Part shown: piece by piece, positions 11,498 through 22,484 of the stretch
How the letters are laid out: each line of letters begins with the position of its first letter
Position numbering within the stretch: position 1 is the first letter of the stretch
DNA from: Lactuca virosa
Taxonomy: Eukaryota > Streptophyta > Magnoliopsida > Asterales > Asteraceae
NCBI GenBank assembly: GCA_928212115.1
Contig: CAKMRJ010005634.1
Coordinates: 175,453,746-175,517,745, forward strand
Direction: 5' to 3'
Length of the DNA: 64,000 bases
Made by a program: the position numbers and the translations under genes
Notes under the pieces: model-generated
Database searches by the model: none
Seen by the model: the letters and a program-made list of their open reading frames with translations, nothing else
What the model was told of the DNA's origin: nothing

Positions 11498-13774
11498 TGT
11501 GACATCCCCAATTTCACGGCCAGAAAAGACCGATTCGTTTATCCTTTATTTAAAAATAAGAGTATCCTTTTGAAGAATTATATTGCGGAATTTGCTCCCA
11601 AAATATGATAAAGATATTATCAAAGTATTTCTGAAGAAATATATTTTAATTATATTAAAAACGTTGGGATGTCATCGTCAACACAATACATAAGCATAAA
11701 CGGAAATAACATAGGCCTTACAACATCTATTATTCTACTGGCTTATAATCCATAAACCTCTCATCTGATTATCTTCGGGATTTACAATAATGCTTAGGGA
11801 ATTCCTCAGCAATATATGTTAGTAAGGCAACCATGAAGGTTATGGAGTACACATGGTGAACACATAGTTCAAAAACACCTATAGGTTACAAGCCCGCTAG
11901 CGTTCCACTGGACTGTTTAGAATAGTCCATGGTTGTCATCTATACTTCACAAGATGACTGGATCATCTTTAAAATCAAGGCCTCTCATCATTTATCTAAT
12001 CTTTCATCATCTATATCATCTTTCATCTACCCATCTTTACCCAACATATTTATAGGTATAAAATACATATATAAAGTTTAAATCATGTAAAACATGTATA
12101 AATCGTTCACCCAACATAGATATCAGGAACACAAATAATAGACACATATAGCCTATAATTTATATTAAATACTTCATATCTATGTGTAAGATGAAAGTAA
12201 CTATGCACTCACTTGTTAAAGTGACGACACAAAATTCGGACAGCGCTTCGCTTCTAGAAAATGTCTTTTCCTTTGACATAACCTAGTATCATTATCACTA
12301 AGTCTTAGTCTAATATTTATTGCGACTAATTATTATTCTAGATTCATCATTAACTCAAAGTCTACTTCAAGATCTATCAAGTAAGGAACAACCAGGTAGG
12401 ATCATATCGGATGTAGGATCCGTTTGGTATACAAAGTATACTGTTTGGAAATCTCACTTTAAACACCTCACTAAATCCAGTGTAGACATCATCCACGTAA
12501 GTAGATCAACCAGTATAACGACTTGGAATCACTGATAAATCTTGTTTATAGGTTCATAATAACGTTAATGAACTTAAACATAAGTTATACTTAAAATACA
12601 GTAAGCATAACTCAAGTTACAGGTGGTTTAGCGAGAAATTGGACACTGCATGGGCAGAACTTCTAAGCCGAAATCTCTACTTCTCAAGGCTTCCTGGTGC
12701 TTCGGGGCTTCGCTACTAACACCTAGGAATTTCTAGAGAAGGCATTGACACTTTGGGTGGGGGGGGGGGGGGGGGGGGAGAGTTGGATAGAAAGGTGTGA
12801 GGAGTTGAGTGATTTGCGACTTTTATTTATAGGCTGTGAATGGGAAATACGCTAGGTGTACCTAAGCATTACGCTGGGCATAATGTGCCGCGCGTCATCA
12901 TCAGGTGGCAAGCCGTGGGGAAGAAGGTGTGGTCTTAGATCATGCCACGTGTCGCTTCCTAGTTAATCCGAAAATTAATTATCTTGTAAAATTCATAACT
13001 TTCGCATACGAGCACCGTTTTTGACGTTCTTTATATCCGCACGTGGCTATCGACGTGATCTACAACTCTCCTTTAGACTGTGTTGGCTAATTTTGACTTT
13101 ATTTTTAAAGTTTTATTTTAATAGGCTTAGACAGTTAAAGTCCGTTAAAAATTCATAATTTTGTCATCCGACGTCCGTTTTTTAATGTTTTTATATCTTT
13201 GAGCTCCTATTGACGAGATCTTCAATTCTCGTTTAGATTGTGTCGGCTAAAAATCGACCGATCTAAAATTCAATTTTCGAGTTGTATACTGCTACGTTGA
13301 ATCTTAAAAAGTCAAAACTTTCTCTAACGAAGTCAAATTTGGACGTTCTCTATATGCTCGCACTCGGTTTAATGTATAATATGACTTTCGTTTAGATTGA
13401 TAAGGGTAAAAAGTATTTCATCAAGAATTTAGTTTTTACGATACGCGGAGTCGTGCCGGTTTAATCGCAAAACTTCGACGGGTCATAACTTCTTCGTTAT
13501 AAGTCGGATTTTAGCGTTCTTTATATCTCCGGAATCCTTATTACGACTACTGAAATGTTCTTCAAAGATATTAGGTCTAATTATTATTTTATTTTAGACG
13601 CGTATTTTATTCCTATTTTATTATATCGTTATAAGCACGTATATTGCACATAATTTACACGCAAATCACATAATACTCAAATAATTCTTCTTCATTACAT
13701 CAGATAGGTTACAATTATTGACCCTAACTATTACATCATTATAATAATTCTTAGCCAGAAACGCGGGCGTTACA
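11498..13774 (-). repeat. 5' LTR of E2, about 2.28 kb
   Basis: Minus strand starts TGTAACGCCC at 13774 and ends GGGGATGTCACA at 11498, next to the primer site. It holds repeated modules of the form AAGTTATGANTTTT spaced roughly 150-170 bases (minus strand, about 13500-12980), also present in solo LTR S5, so the two are related. A 20-G run (12759-12778) lies downstream of the modules. Confidence 0.85.
12759..12778 (+). repeat. Homopolymer G run (20 G)
   Basis: Long uninterrupted G tract in the E2 LTR. Length may be imprecise in the assembly. Confidence 0.9.
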
Positions 13775-14699
13775 ATAAAGTTGGAATCTTTATCCCTTTA
13801 GACAACACTAAGATAAGATCTGGGTTTTTGGAACCTCTGGGATTAGAGATTTCAGCTTAACTCATTAAGACGTTTTGGACCGAGTTGCCACGACATAGCG
13901 ACTGGGGAAAACATGTATGCTTTGTCGTTTGGGGGCCATGATGTGGCGAGTCAACTTTGACCGTTGACTTTGACTTTTGACTTGCGTTGACTTTTGGTCA
14001 AACCCCTAGTTATGGAAGGGAAGCTAAGGGTATACTTTATATGGTTGTATAGGTGGTTTTTAGCATCTATATTTGCAGCATTAGGAGCAGTTGCAGTGGA
14101 TCATCCTTTTTTTAGGTGAGTCTCTTCACTATACTCGTTGGTCGAAGGCACAAAAGTCGGCCCACTAGATTATGTTTATAGGATGATAGTAGTCTTTGTA
14201 ACACTTGTTGATATGCTTGTATATGCTTATTGTCTTTGTGACTCTTGATTATATGGTTGTATGCTTAGCTGTAGGGGTGAAATAGACCCAATACCGGTTG
14301 AAATATATCGAAGGGGGTGAAATAGACTCAATATCGTTTGAAAGATACTGAAGGGGGTGAAATAGACCCAATACCGATTGAAAGATACCAAATGGGGTGA
14401 AATAGACCCAGTTTTAGTTTCGAGTTGTTATGTATGTTTGGTATGGGATATTTTGGGGTAACTCACTAAGCTTTGTGATTATAGTTATATGTATATGGTT
14501 TCAGGTACTTCCAGTTCAAAAAGGAATGGCTCGGCATGATTGCACCACATCCACCAACATTCTGTATTTTATGACATGATTTTTACCCTGCTAACTATTT
14601 TATACATTATAACATTTTGATGGATTTTGAAATTAGTGAATGATGTTTTTGTTGGTTTTAAAATTGAATTTTTTACATAGTAATTTTTGGGACATTACA
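13775..14699 (+). repeat. 3' part of a plus-oriented LTR (L3), cut by E2
   Basis: Ends GGGACATTACA at 14699. It has a TTGAC array (13948-14005), a donor-like AG/GTGAGT at 14116, GGGTGAAATAGACCC repeats (14275-14410), a branch-like ACTCACTAAG at 14461 and an acceptor TTTCAG/GTACTTCCAG at 14514. The GGGTCTATTTCACCC unit is also in S2, so both are the same LTR family. The 5' half is missing because E2 inserted here. Confidence 0.78.
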
Positions 14700-16258
14700 T
14701 ATTGAAAACTTCAAGGGACCTCAAGACTTTAGTTTATTAAAGGATTCGTCAAGGCTAAGGTGAGTTAGTAGTTTTACTCACTAAATGTACATAAGTCCAA
14801 AAGTAAATTTCATATGCGAATCATTGATTTGCTTTATGTCTTAATTAGTCATTGTTTTGTATTTGAATATGATATGATAATTTTATATTCTTGTTTTCTA
14901 GTTTCCATGCTTAGGGTATAAATTAATATTTAACTCCATTTTGATGATTATGATGTTTATGGTATGCTAGCATGAATTTAATTGGAATGATGATAATTGG
15001 CTATGCTTTGGTGAATTGTTGATGAATTTAGTGAATATAATGATATTAATTGATTGTATGAAATTACGTGCTTAATATGATGATTTGTTGAATTTTGCGG
15101 GGAGTTGCGTAGCAGGTTGTGTAGTTTATGATACTTGCTTTAAACCCTATCTGAATACCTTTGGTGGCATAATAGATTGAAAGAGGACCTATAAGAAAGA
15201 GCTTAAGCCATTTTGGTGTTATTTTCCTCGTCTATCTAGAAGATCTCACGACACATGGTACACTTACATTGTAATTACATTGTTCGTGGACTGGAGTGGT
15301 GTGGTCCTAATGAGGAGGACCAATACAAACATCTCGTTGGAATGGAAAGTTTTTTGGATGTACGACACCGTTGGTACCATATCCTGAACGACATCGCGGA
15401 ACACTTGTGTTTCGGATAGTCGGAGTAGCGAAAGGGGTATCTGGTGTTGGTGTTTCGGGTGGAAGGCATGAGCCACTTAGAGCATTTAAAAATGTGGGCA
15501 CACGAGTAGTGAACTAGGTATTTCCCTTGGGATAGGATGTGCGTAGAGATTCATGTATATCATAGGATGTTTTTGGTGGTATGCCTTTGGTGTTATGTGA
15601 GGCTTTTGGTGATATGTGATGTTTTTTTTGTGAGATGTCTTTGGTGATATTCGTTTGGTGACATGCCTTTGGTGCTATTATTTTTGTGATATGCCTTTGG
15701 TGATATGTTTTTGGTGATATGTGATGCTTTTGGTGTTATGTTTTTGGTGATATGCTTTTGGTTAAATGATTTTGGTGATATGTTATGCTTTTGGTGGTAC
15801 GTGATGACTTTGTTGTTATATGTATTATATATGTGAGTAATGAGTATTTGTTGCTTAATGTTGTTATGTCATAAAGTAAATTGTTGACCCATTTGGGGAT
15901 TGTAAGTTTTCCCTACGACTATATGCAACTTTTATTAACTCACTCAGCAGGGGCTGACACTTGTTTCTTGTACTTGTGCATTTGGTAACTTAGGATCATG
16001 GACTTATGAGGTTGTGAGCATTTATCTTTGGGTAGTATGTTTTTATTTAGACAATGCCACTTGGACATGTATGGTTGTTACTTTTGTTCACTAAAGGTTT
16101 TCTTAAACTTAAACGGTTTTAATTGGGTTGTTTTTGAAAGATGGTAACGTGTGGTTTGTTTTAAAGCATGAGTTTTATAAAAGACTTCCGTTGCATTTTC
16201 TGTTAAAAAATGTGTTAAATAAAATGAAAAATTTTGGGGTAAAAATCACGACGTTACA
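14700..16258 (+). repeat. 3' part of another plus-oriented LTR (L4), cut by L3
   Basis: Ends ACGACGTTACA at 16258, where LINE coding sequence begins. Contains donor-like AAG/GTGAGT near 14759 and a TTTGGTGATATG imperfect array at 15560-15815. The 5' half is absent, consistent with L3 having inserted into it. Confidence 0.65.
15560..15815 (+). repeat. TTTGGTGATATG imperfect tandem array
   Basis: Many copies of an 11-14 base unit (TTTGGTGATATG, TTTGGTGTTATG, GCCTTTGGTG) within L4. Confidence 0.85.
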
Positions 16259-16388
16259 CCATTAAAGTGCATGTTTCCTAGATTGTTGTTGCTGGATGGA
16301 TATGCTCTTCTTAATCTTTTGAGTTCGTTTTCTCTTTCTCATGCAGTTGATAGATGGGTTTGGAGGTTAACTGGTGATGGGGTTCATT

Positions 16389-16690
16389 AGGGATGGAAAA
16401 ACCCCATACCCGATGGGGAACCCGTAACCGCGCCTGGTTTGACCGGGGAATCCCCAAGTTGACCGAGGATCGGTACAAGAATGGGGAATCCCCATTTAAA
16501 AAAGCTAGGATTGGGATATCCCTAGTCCCGGACCCTAGACCCAGACCCGATTGATATTAATATATAAAAATAATACAAACATATATTTATAGTAAAATTT
16601 GCAATACCTAAATTTTGTTCCAAATAACCTAACTCATTAGTATTAGTTGGTTGAAATTATACTTTATCTTATTCGTTTATCTAATTTAAC

Positions 16691-16744
<54 letters not shown>

Positions 16745-17116
16745 ATATATATATATATATTTCTCTTTGGCTTATTTCTTGTTACCTCAAATATCACTCT
16801 AATAATTTTTTCTATTTGATTTTCCATGTATGTATGTAGATTTGGTAGGAGGGATTGGTTGAAGAAATATGAATTTTTATGCAATATATAATATTTTTAT
16901 GTTTTGTAAAATTTTTAAACTTATATTGGTAAAACTGAAATTTGGAGTTTTTCTTTACGTAAAAGTTTTCATATTAAAATAGAAAAAGAAATCTTCGATT
17001 TCCCGTTGGGGATCCCCTGTCCCCATTCGGGATGGGATAAAGATTGAAATGAGGATTCGGGGATAGGGATGGGGATTGGGGTCCCGGGTACTCCCCAACC
17101 CTGTTTCCATCTCCAG
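16389..17116 (+). mobile_element. Non-autonomous hAT-like element in the LINE
   Basis: The insert starts AGGGATGGAAA and ends TTTCCATCTCCAG, giving imperfect terminal inverted repeats (GGGATGGAAA versus GGAGATGGAAA), followed on both sides by GGGG-rich subterminal sequence. It is flanked by GGTTCATT (16381-16388) and GGTTTATT (17117-17124), an 8-bp duplication with one mismatch, as hAT elements make. The LINE reading resumes after it. It holds a (TA)n tract and no transposase. Confidence 0.68.
16693..16760 (+). repeat. (TA)n microsatellite
   Basis: Uninterrupted TA repeats with one TATC variant, inside the hAT-like element. Confidence 0.95.
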
Positions 17117-17897
17117 GGTTTATTCCACTACGTCGGCTCGTGCTCTTGTGGAACAAATTTCCTTGCCTGCGGTTCCTTGTGTTACTAGATGCGTTCGTAT
17201 TTTGCCTATTAATTATCTAAAGTTTTACTACCTACTCGTTTGTTTCTTTCTGAAAGGGGGTGGAGATCCCTACGTTGCAATGTCCTAATTGTAACATCGG
17301 TATTGAGTCCAGTTCTCATCTATTCTTCACATTCTCCTTTACGAAGTAGGTCCAAGCTAGAGTTTCGATGGTGTGATATTGATATCCATATTCTTTTTTG
17401 CTATGGAGATCGGTTAATTTGGTTTTCGGGGCTTTGTCTAGGTAAAATCCAAAAGGAGTTTCTTAAAGCAATTTTTCTTGTTATTGTGGTGACATATTTG
17501 GTTGCTTCGAAATAAGACTCTCTTTGGTTTAGTTGCCCCAAAGATATCGGTTGTTTTTGATAATTTTGCCACGCAAGCTTTCACTTGGTGTCAATATAGG
17601 TATAAGGGTTCATTTAGTCGGATTGGGTGGCTTCATAATCCCTTGTTAGCTATCTTGTAATGTGATTTTGGTTTTGTTTTCTAACATCTTGCTAGTTTAG
17701 TTTGATGATATTTCTGCCGTTTTAAAAAAATAACAACACCTTATACATAATTAAAATTTGATAGCTAGGTAAATAACATAACATGCATCAAGAACAACTC
17801 CACATACATTGATATTGTATAATGTTAATAACCATCACAACGTACGACAAGTAGTATATTAATAAACAAAAAAGCACATAAATACATTTAGTGAAAG

Positions 17898-19189
17898 CAT
17901 GGGCAGACCCTTTAGGGCCAGAGGGCCATGGCCTCCCCGCATTTGAGTCTAATACAATGGACTTCGGCTAGATCCTATACAAAAGTAAACGCAAAATAGA
18001 ACGGATAATTGAAGGGAACAAATATTTCTGGGAGGGGTTATTCGTCTTGCTTTGCCTACTTATACCTGTTTATATATTATTTTTTAGTTATTTCTAGGAT
18101 ATTAAAAAAATGAAGCTTTGGAAATTGGAGGGCTTGAAAGGAACGGACACCAGAAAAATAAAAGTAGAAGTTTTGTGAATAACTAACCATCCTAATTTGA
18201 AGGAAACATATGCTCCAAAATTGAAATCTAAAAGTTAAAACTATCTGATAACTACAAAACGAAGAAAAAAAAAGAACTAAAAAGTCTAAAAAAGATTGTA
18301 ACTGAACACACCGCTCTTATCTTCATCTCTGTTTTTCCAATGGTTTAACGATGCATTGGTCGAGCTTCTCAACCTCTCCGTTCGTCTCGGACTGCCACGC
18401 TCTCACTTTGCTTCACCTTTGTAGCCTCACTTGCTAATAAGTTGTAAGTCAGTCAACATACTCTTTCTTGTATCTTGTTCCTTCTCGCTGGTTGCTTTAG
18501 GGTATTTTATGGTAAACTGTTGTTAAGCAGAGTCAAACACATTGCGTGTATGTATATACATGAATTGCTTTTTTAATTAAATACTGCAACAGAGCACCTA
18601 TGCCTCTACATCCTATATTAGCTTTTGACTTTTCTTTAAATACATGTGTGATAGGCTCATAGCCATAGGAGCACATATTTGTTATTAATTTTTTTAGGAA
18701 GATTAGATAGTAAGATAGTACGAATTATGAATTTTGTTACTAATTTGTTACTAATTTTTTCAGGAATATAAGATAGTAAGAATTACTATTTTTTTAGTAA
18801 GATGTATAAACCATTTGTTGTGTAAACTTTTTATTTTTGTATATGTACCTTGTGTAATTGTTTAATTGTATAAATTGAATAAATAGGATTTGACGAGATA
18901 TAGAGAAATCTTTTATTACAAAACCGTTTAGAAAAAAAATATATTATAATGCTGTTTTTTATAAATAAATAAAAAATACTAAAGATTAATTACGATTCAT
19001 AACCCAAGTTGTGAGTTGTTAGTTCATTTATATTCAAAAACCTAGTTGGTAATTGTTAGAACCGCATTTATAAACAAAAAGTATAATAGTATTATGATAT
19101 GTTACAATTTAAACAAAATTAAACTTGTTTATATTGTTTTGTTGTTTCAGTTTCGGCCCCCCTACCTTTAGAGTTTGTGTTCCCCCCCG
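17898..19189 (+). mobile_element. hAT-like relic with perfect 8-bp TSD
   Basis: Flanked by AGTGAAAG on both sides (17890-17897 and 19190-19197). The left end CATGGGCAGACCC followed by GGGCCATGGCC and the right end CGGCCCCCCTACC with GTGTTCCCCCCCG resemble degenerate ends of plant hAT elements that begin CAGGGGCGGACCC. No transposase reading frame is left; the interior is AT-rich and unstructured. Confidence 0.6.
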
Positions 19190-19197
19190 AGTGAAAG

Positions 19198-19594
19198 AGT
19201 TACTTTCAGGAGCTGTGTGCCTAGAAAAACTATGCATTAACGAACTCGTCCCAATGGCTTGTACACATTGTTCATGGATTAAAGGTGTGTTGAGTGATCT
19301 AATAACACCCAAATAACATCACCACAAATATGAGTGGATATTATTTTAAATTCTTATAGCTGTTTTAAGAACCATTTAAATTTCTATAAGAATTTGTAAT
19401 GAATTCTATAAATACAATTATTTATTTTGATTGTTTTTTTATTGTCCGGCATATCTAGTCATTACATTTCGTATCATTTTACAATAAAAATATTTGCAAA
19501 TTTAATTACAGCCCGCTAAATACTCAAAGTTTTATTGTAAACTCTACTTGTCTAAACTCAAGCAGTGATTCATAGTCATGTGAACTAGATTCAA
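19198..19594. other. AT-rich sequence without recognised feature
   Basis: No coding signal, repeat or transposon end that I can support between the hAT-like relic and the LINE fragment. Confidence 0.6.
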
Positions 19595-20095
19595 ATGGGC
19601 AAATTCTTTGTTGCAACATTTACAAGGAGGTTGATAAAGGCTGACATTGGACCGGATAACAATCCCTTTCTGTGGCTGAAAGAAGTTGTTACAAACTTTT
19701 CGTGTATTGTTTGGCGGGCAGTTCAAAATCGTATCCCCTCTGCATTGGCTTTAAAGAATCAGGGAATCAATATTGCATCGATTACGTGTGGTGAATGTAA
19801 TTTAGCAGAGGAGTCAGCTGACCACCTACTGTGTGTATGTCATTTTGCCAAAGATACTTGGTATTGGATCTTCACATGGTGTGGTATTCTGATGCCCTCA
19901 TTTGATAAGGTATCCGAAGTTCTAGAATTTGCGGCGACATGGGGGACTGTCCAAAAAAGAAGAAGGTCTTGGTGGGTATCTACTATGGAACGATGTGGTG
20001 CCTGTGGAAAGCGAGAAACGATAGAACCTTTACTCAATCAAGGATTACATCAACAAAGGTTGTGGACATTGTTGTAAACGATATTTTAAAATTTT
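19595..20095 (+). pseudogene. LINE fragment with zf-RVT domain
   Basis: Reads FSCIVWRAVQNRIPSALAL, then GINIASITCGEC with EESADHLLCVC (about 19765-19845) and WYWIFTWCGI: the zinc-binding region that closes plant LINE reverse transcriptases. A frameshift near 19950 moves into the frame GTMWCLWKARNDRTFTQSR, which also matches LINE C-termini. No upstream RT domain is present, so this is a 5'-truncated copy. It is a different copy from the LINE at 16259. Confidence 0.82.
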
Positions 20096-20694
20096 GATAA
20101 ACAGTTGAGAGTTATTATATTTTATGCCAAGTCAAAATATTGTTTCCTCAAACCAAATACATATTAATCTAGACATAAAATTACATCTTTCTTATAAATT
20201 ATACATATCATAATTATACATATTTATTTGCTTATCATGCTCCAGTATGACATATCTTTAGATGCGTCTCATATTTTAAAACATTAATTTCATATAGATC
20301 ATATAATAGTTAAATTTTCTCGTCTCATATTTTAAAACATTAATTTCATATAGATCATATAATAGTTAAATTTTCTCTAATAACACTGCACGAAAACAGC
20401 AATACCCTACCATTACAAACATGGGACCATCATCAAAACATGCAATCCGAATATGTTACAAAATTGTACCGTAGGAATCCATATGTAATTATGGAATATA
20501 TTTTAGAGGGCCAACTTGCTCTAGGAAAGCCAACATGAGCGTGTGGACATATAGGTCAATGGCAATGGTCCCAATATGGTATACTCTCATTCGAAAGATA
20601 GATGCAATAGTCATGTCTCTACAAAATAGTAAACGTTGTTGTTTCGTATAAATGACATATGAAATACAATCATGTAAAAGGGGCTAATCGTGTC
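20096..20694. other. AT-rich non-coding stretch
   Basis: Apart from the 56-bp tandem duplication described separately, no feature is seen here. Confidence 0.6.
20265..20376 (+). repeat. Exact 56-bp tandem duplication
   Basis: The unit beginning CGTCTCATATTTTAAAAC occurs twice head-to-tail (20265-20320 and 20321-20376) without visible differences. Confidence 0.93.
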
Positions 20695-21145
20695 TGTTAG
20701 ATAATTATGGGATCACTTCATATATATGTATAATGTTATCATTAAATCTGGTTATTACCGTAATAATAGAAATTGTTGATGTACCGATTTATATGTTATT
20801 CACTTACCTTTTGTGGGTTGAATTCCCGGTTTGATTCAGATCCTCAAGATCCCTTTCATCTCTCACATTAGGGTATATCTCCACCTATATATACATGTCA
20901 TGAGGAGCAGATCAAGACACACGACATACACAGATAAAATTCGTGAGTCACATTGCTAAGGAATCAGAGTGAGTTCTTAAGATCAACTGGAAAACTCACC
21001 CCAGTCTCCAGATCTGAAAATCTCAATGGAATAAGGTATGTAATCGTTCTTTCATGTTTAAGTTTTCTTTTAATAGATTCGAGAGAAAAAAAATCCAAAG
21101 TTTATATTTCCGCGTTTTATGTTTTGGTTATAAAAATAACCAACA
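20695..21145 (+). repeat. Ty1/copia-type LTR, about 450 bp
   Basis: Starts TGTTAGATAA and ends ATAACCAACA, the short inverted termini (TGTTRG/CYAACA) usual in copia LTRs. A TATA-like CTATATATAC lies near 20883 and a primer site follows immediately. Only about 200 bases of the internal region remain before a (TA)n tract, so the element is truncated. Confidence 0.68.
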
Positions 21146-21146
21146 A

Positions 21147-21160
21147 TTGGTATAAGAGCC
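21147..21160 (+). other. Copia primer binding site, mutated
   Basis: TTGGTATAAGAGCC, one base away from the initiator-Met-tRNA complement TGGTATCAGAGCC, located 1 base after the LTR end. Confidence 0.75.
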
Positions 21161-21359
21161 AACTCGACTATGTTACTAAAAATCTTTTTAATGGTTGGTT
21201 TCAAATCTCCAAAGTTGATGTTTTGAAATATATATACCTGTTTATGTCCTCTTGGCATCAATATTTTTCTTATTTCATTCCATGCTTGTTTTCTTGGTCA
21301 ACTATGAGAGAACCAATGTATTTAAGTTTCTTGTTCGTTCTCTTGACCATGGAAGAGAA

Positions 21360-21478
<119 letters not shown>

Positions 21479-21599
21479 GAAGTTTTTTCTTGATTTTGAA
21501 TAACAAAAGGTCTGCCATACGTAAGATATAACAATTTATATGTATTTACTTTTAGGTGAAAAGTTATGATTGTCCTTTGTTTGCTTCTTCAAAGGGCAT

Positions 21600-22345
21600 C
21601 TGTTATATCCACCCCTAACATCTATAGTGGTGGGTGTCACATCATCACCATTAAGACCATATCCAATCCAACTATATTTTTTCCTCCAAAAATGGATTAA
21701 AACTGGGCTTAATAGGGTTTCATCTCCAATCTTACTTGATTTTAACCCCAAAAGTATATTCCTAGTATATTTCATTCTTCCAACTTACATAGATTGTCAA
21801 AGACATCTTTCTTTTAATTAGGTTTTAACAAATATATAATCTATATTTTTTTCGTTACAATAATATTAAATAAATAAGATTATATTTATGATGCACTTAT
21901 AAATAAATATGTTATCATGTTTCATGATTTTAATACGTATTTAAATTTTTATATGAATTCGATAAATAAAAATAAATTTTATATTTATGATTAATTAATA
22001 TAATTTATTATATAACAAAATATTATAAATATTAAACATTATGTTTAATTTAAACTAATAGATAAAATAACTTTAAATGTATAAATATATAAAAAGAGGA
22101 ACTAAAACCAACAACTAAAACTTCATCTCTATATTTGAAGAAATGAATAGTATTACTCTATATAGTGGGTAATACTATTCATATCTTCAAATATAGGGGA
22201 AGAAATAGGGTAGGGTTTGAAAAAAATGAGGGAAAAAATGGAGATAAAAATGGCATTTGGAGGTTGGTTGGACATGTCCTAAGTATTACTAAACCTATGG
22301 GATACCCACTACTACCACTCCACTCCACATCATTTTTTTATATTT
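21600..22345 (+). mobile_element. MITE-like element with imperfect inverted ends
   Basis: The left region (GTGGTGGGTG, then TAAGACCATATCCAA and CCTCCAAAAATGG) is matched in inverted order by the right region (CATTTGGAGGTTGGTTGG, GACATGTCCTAAG, TACCCACTAC). This suggests a Tourist/PIF-type non-autonomous element of about 740 bp. I could not fix exact ends or a TAA duplication. It lies just outside the PIF/Harbinger transposase relic, so it may instead be that element's degraded end. Confidence 0.42.
22126..22197 (+). repeat. Long palindrome inside the MITE-like element
   Basis: CTATATTTGAAG with GAATAGTATTAC on the left arm pairs with GTAATACTATTC and CTTCAAATATAG on the right, around a short central loop. 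It could form a stem of nearly 30 bp. Confidence 0.88.
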
Positions 22346-22484
22346 TTTTTAATTCAAAAATACAATAAAAATACAACTTTAAATGAAAAAAAAAACATAG
22401 AATTTTTTTTAACTAGTTTTTCATTCAATAATAAAGAAACATTACATTAATATTAAAAACTACATTACTTAAGTAACCTAAAAA

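Larger units (their letters stand above)
6696..13774 (-). mobile_element. Minus-strand Ty3/gypsy element E2, 3' truncated by E1, split by solo LTR S1
   Basis: Read on the minus strand: 5' LTR (13774-11498), primer site, gag, protease and reverse transcriptase, then abrupt replacement by the E1 LTR at 6695. RNase H, integrase and the 3' LTR are absent from the window. S1 interrupts the reverse transcriptase between 7139 and 9024 with a perfect TSD. E2 itself cuts L3, whose left part is missing. Confidence 0.85.
16259..17700 (+). pseudogene. LINE 3' coding fragment (zf-RVT region), split by a hAT element
   Basis: Reading before and after the insertion at 16389-17116 gives a LINE reverse-transcriptase C-terminal region: SHAVDRWVWRLTGDG, then YSTTSARALVEQISLPAVP, and a zinc-ribbon-like stretch VEIPTLQCPNCNIG with ESSSHLFF (about 17265-17335), the zf-RVT signature. 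The last part (17490-17650) reads like the LINE tail (FATQAFTWCQYRYKG). Stops and frameshifts are frequent. A short A-rich stretch near 17725 may be the 3' end. Left end is cut by L4. Confidence 0.8.

Noticed and set aside
15560..15815. Possible CRISPR-like array
   Set aside because: Repeats are short, imperfect and without unique spacers; this is a plant LTR minisatellite.
19125..19316. Possible exon with several Cys
   Set aside because: Crosses the end of the hAT-like relic; no splice context or homology that I can recognise.
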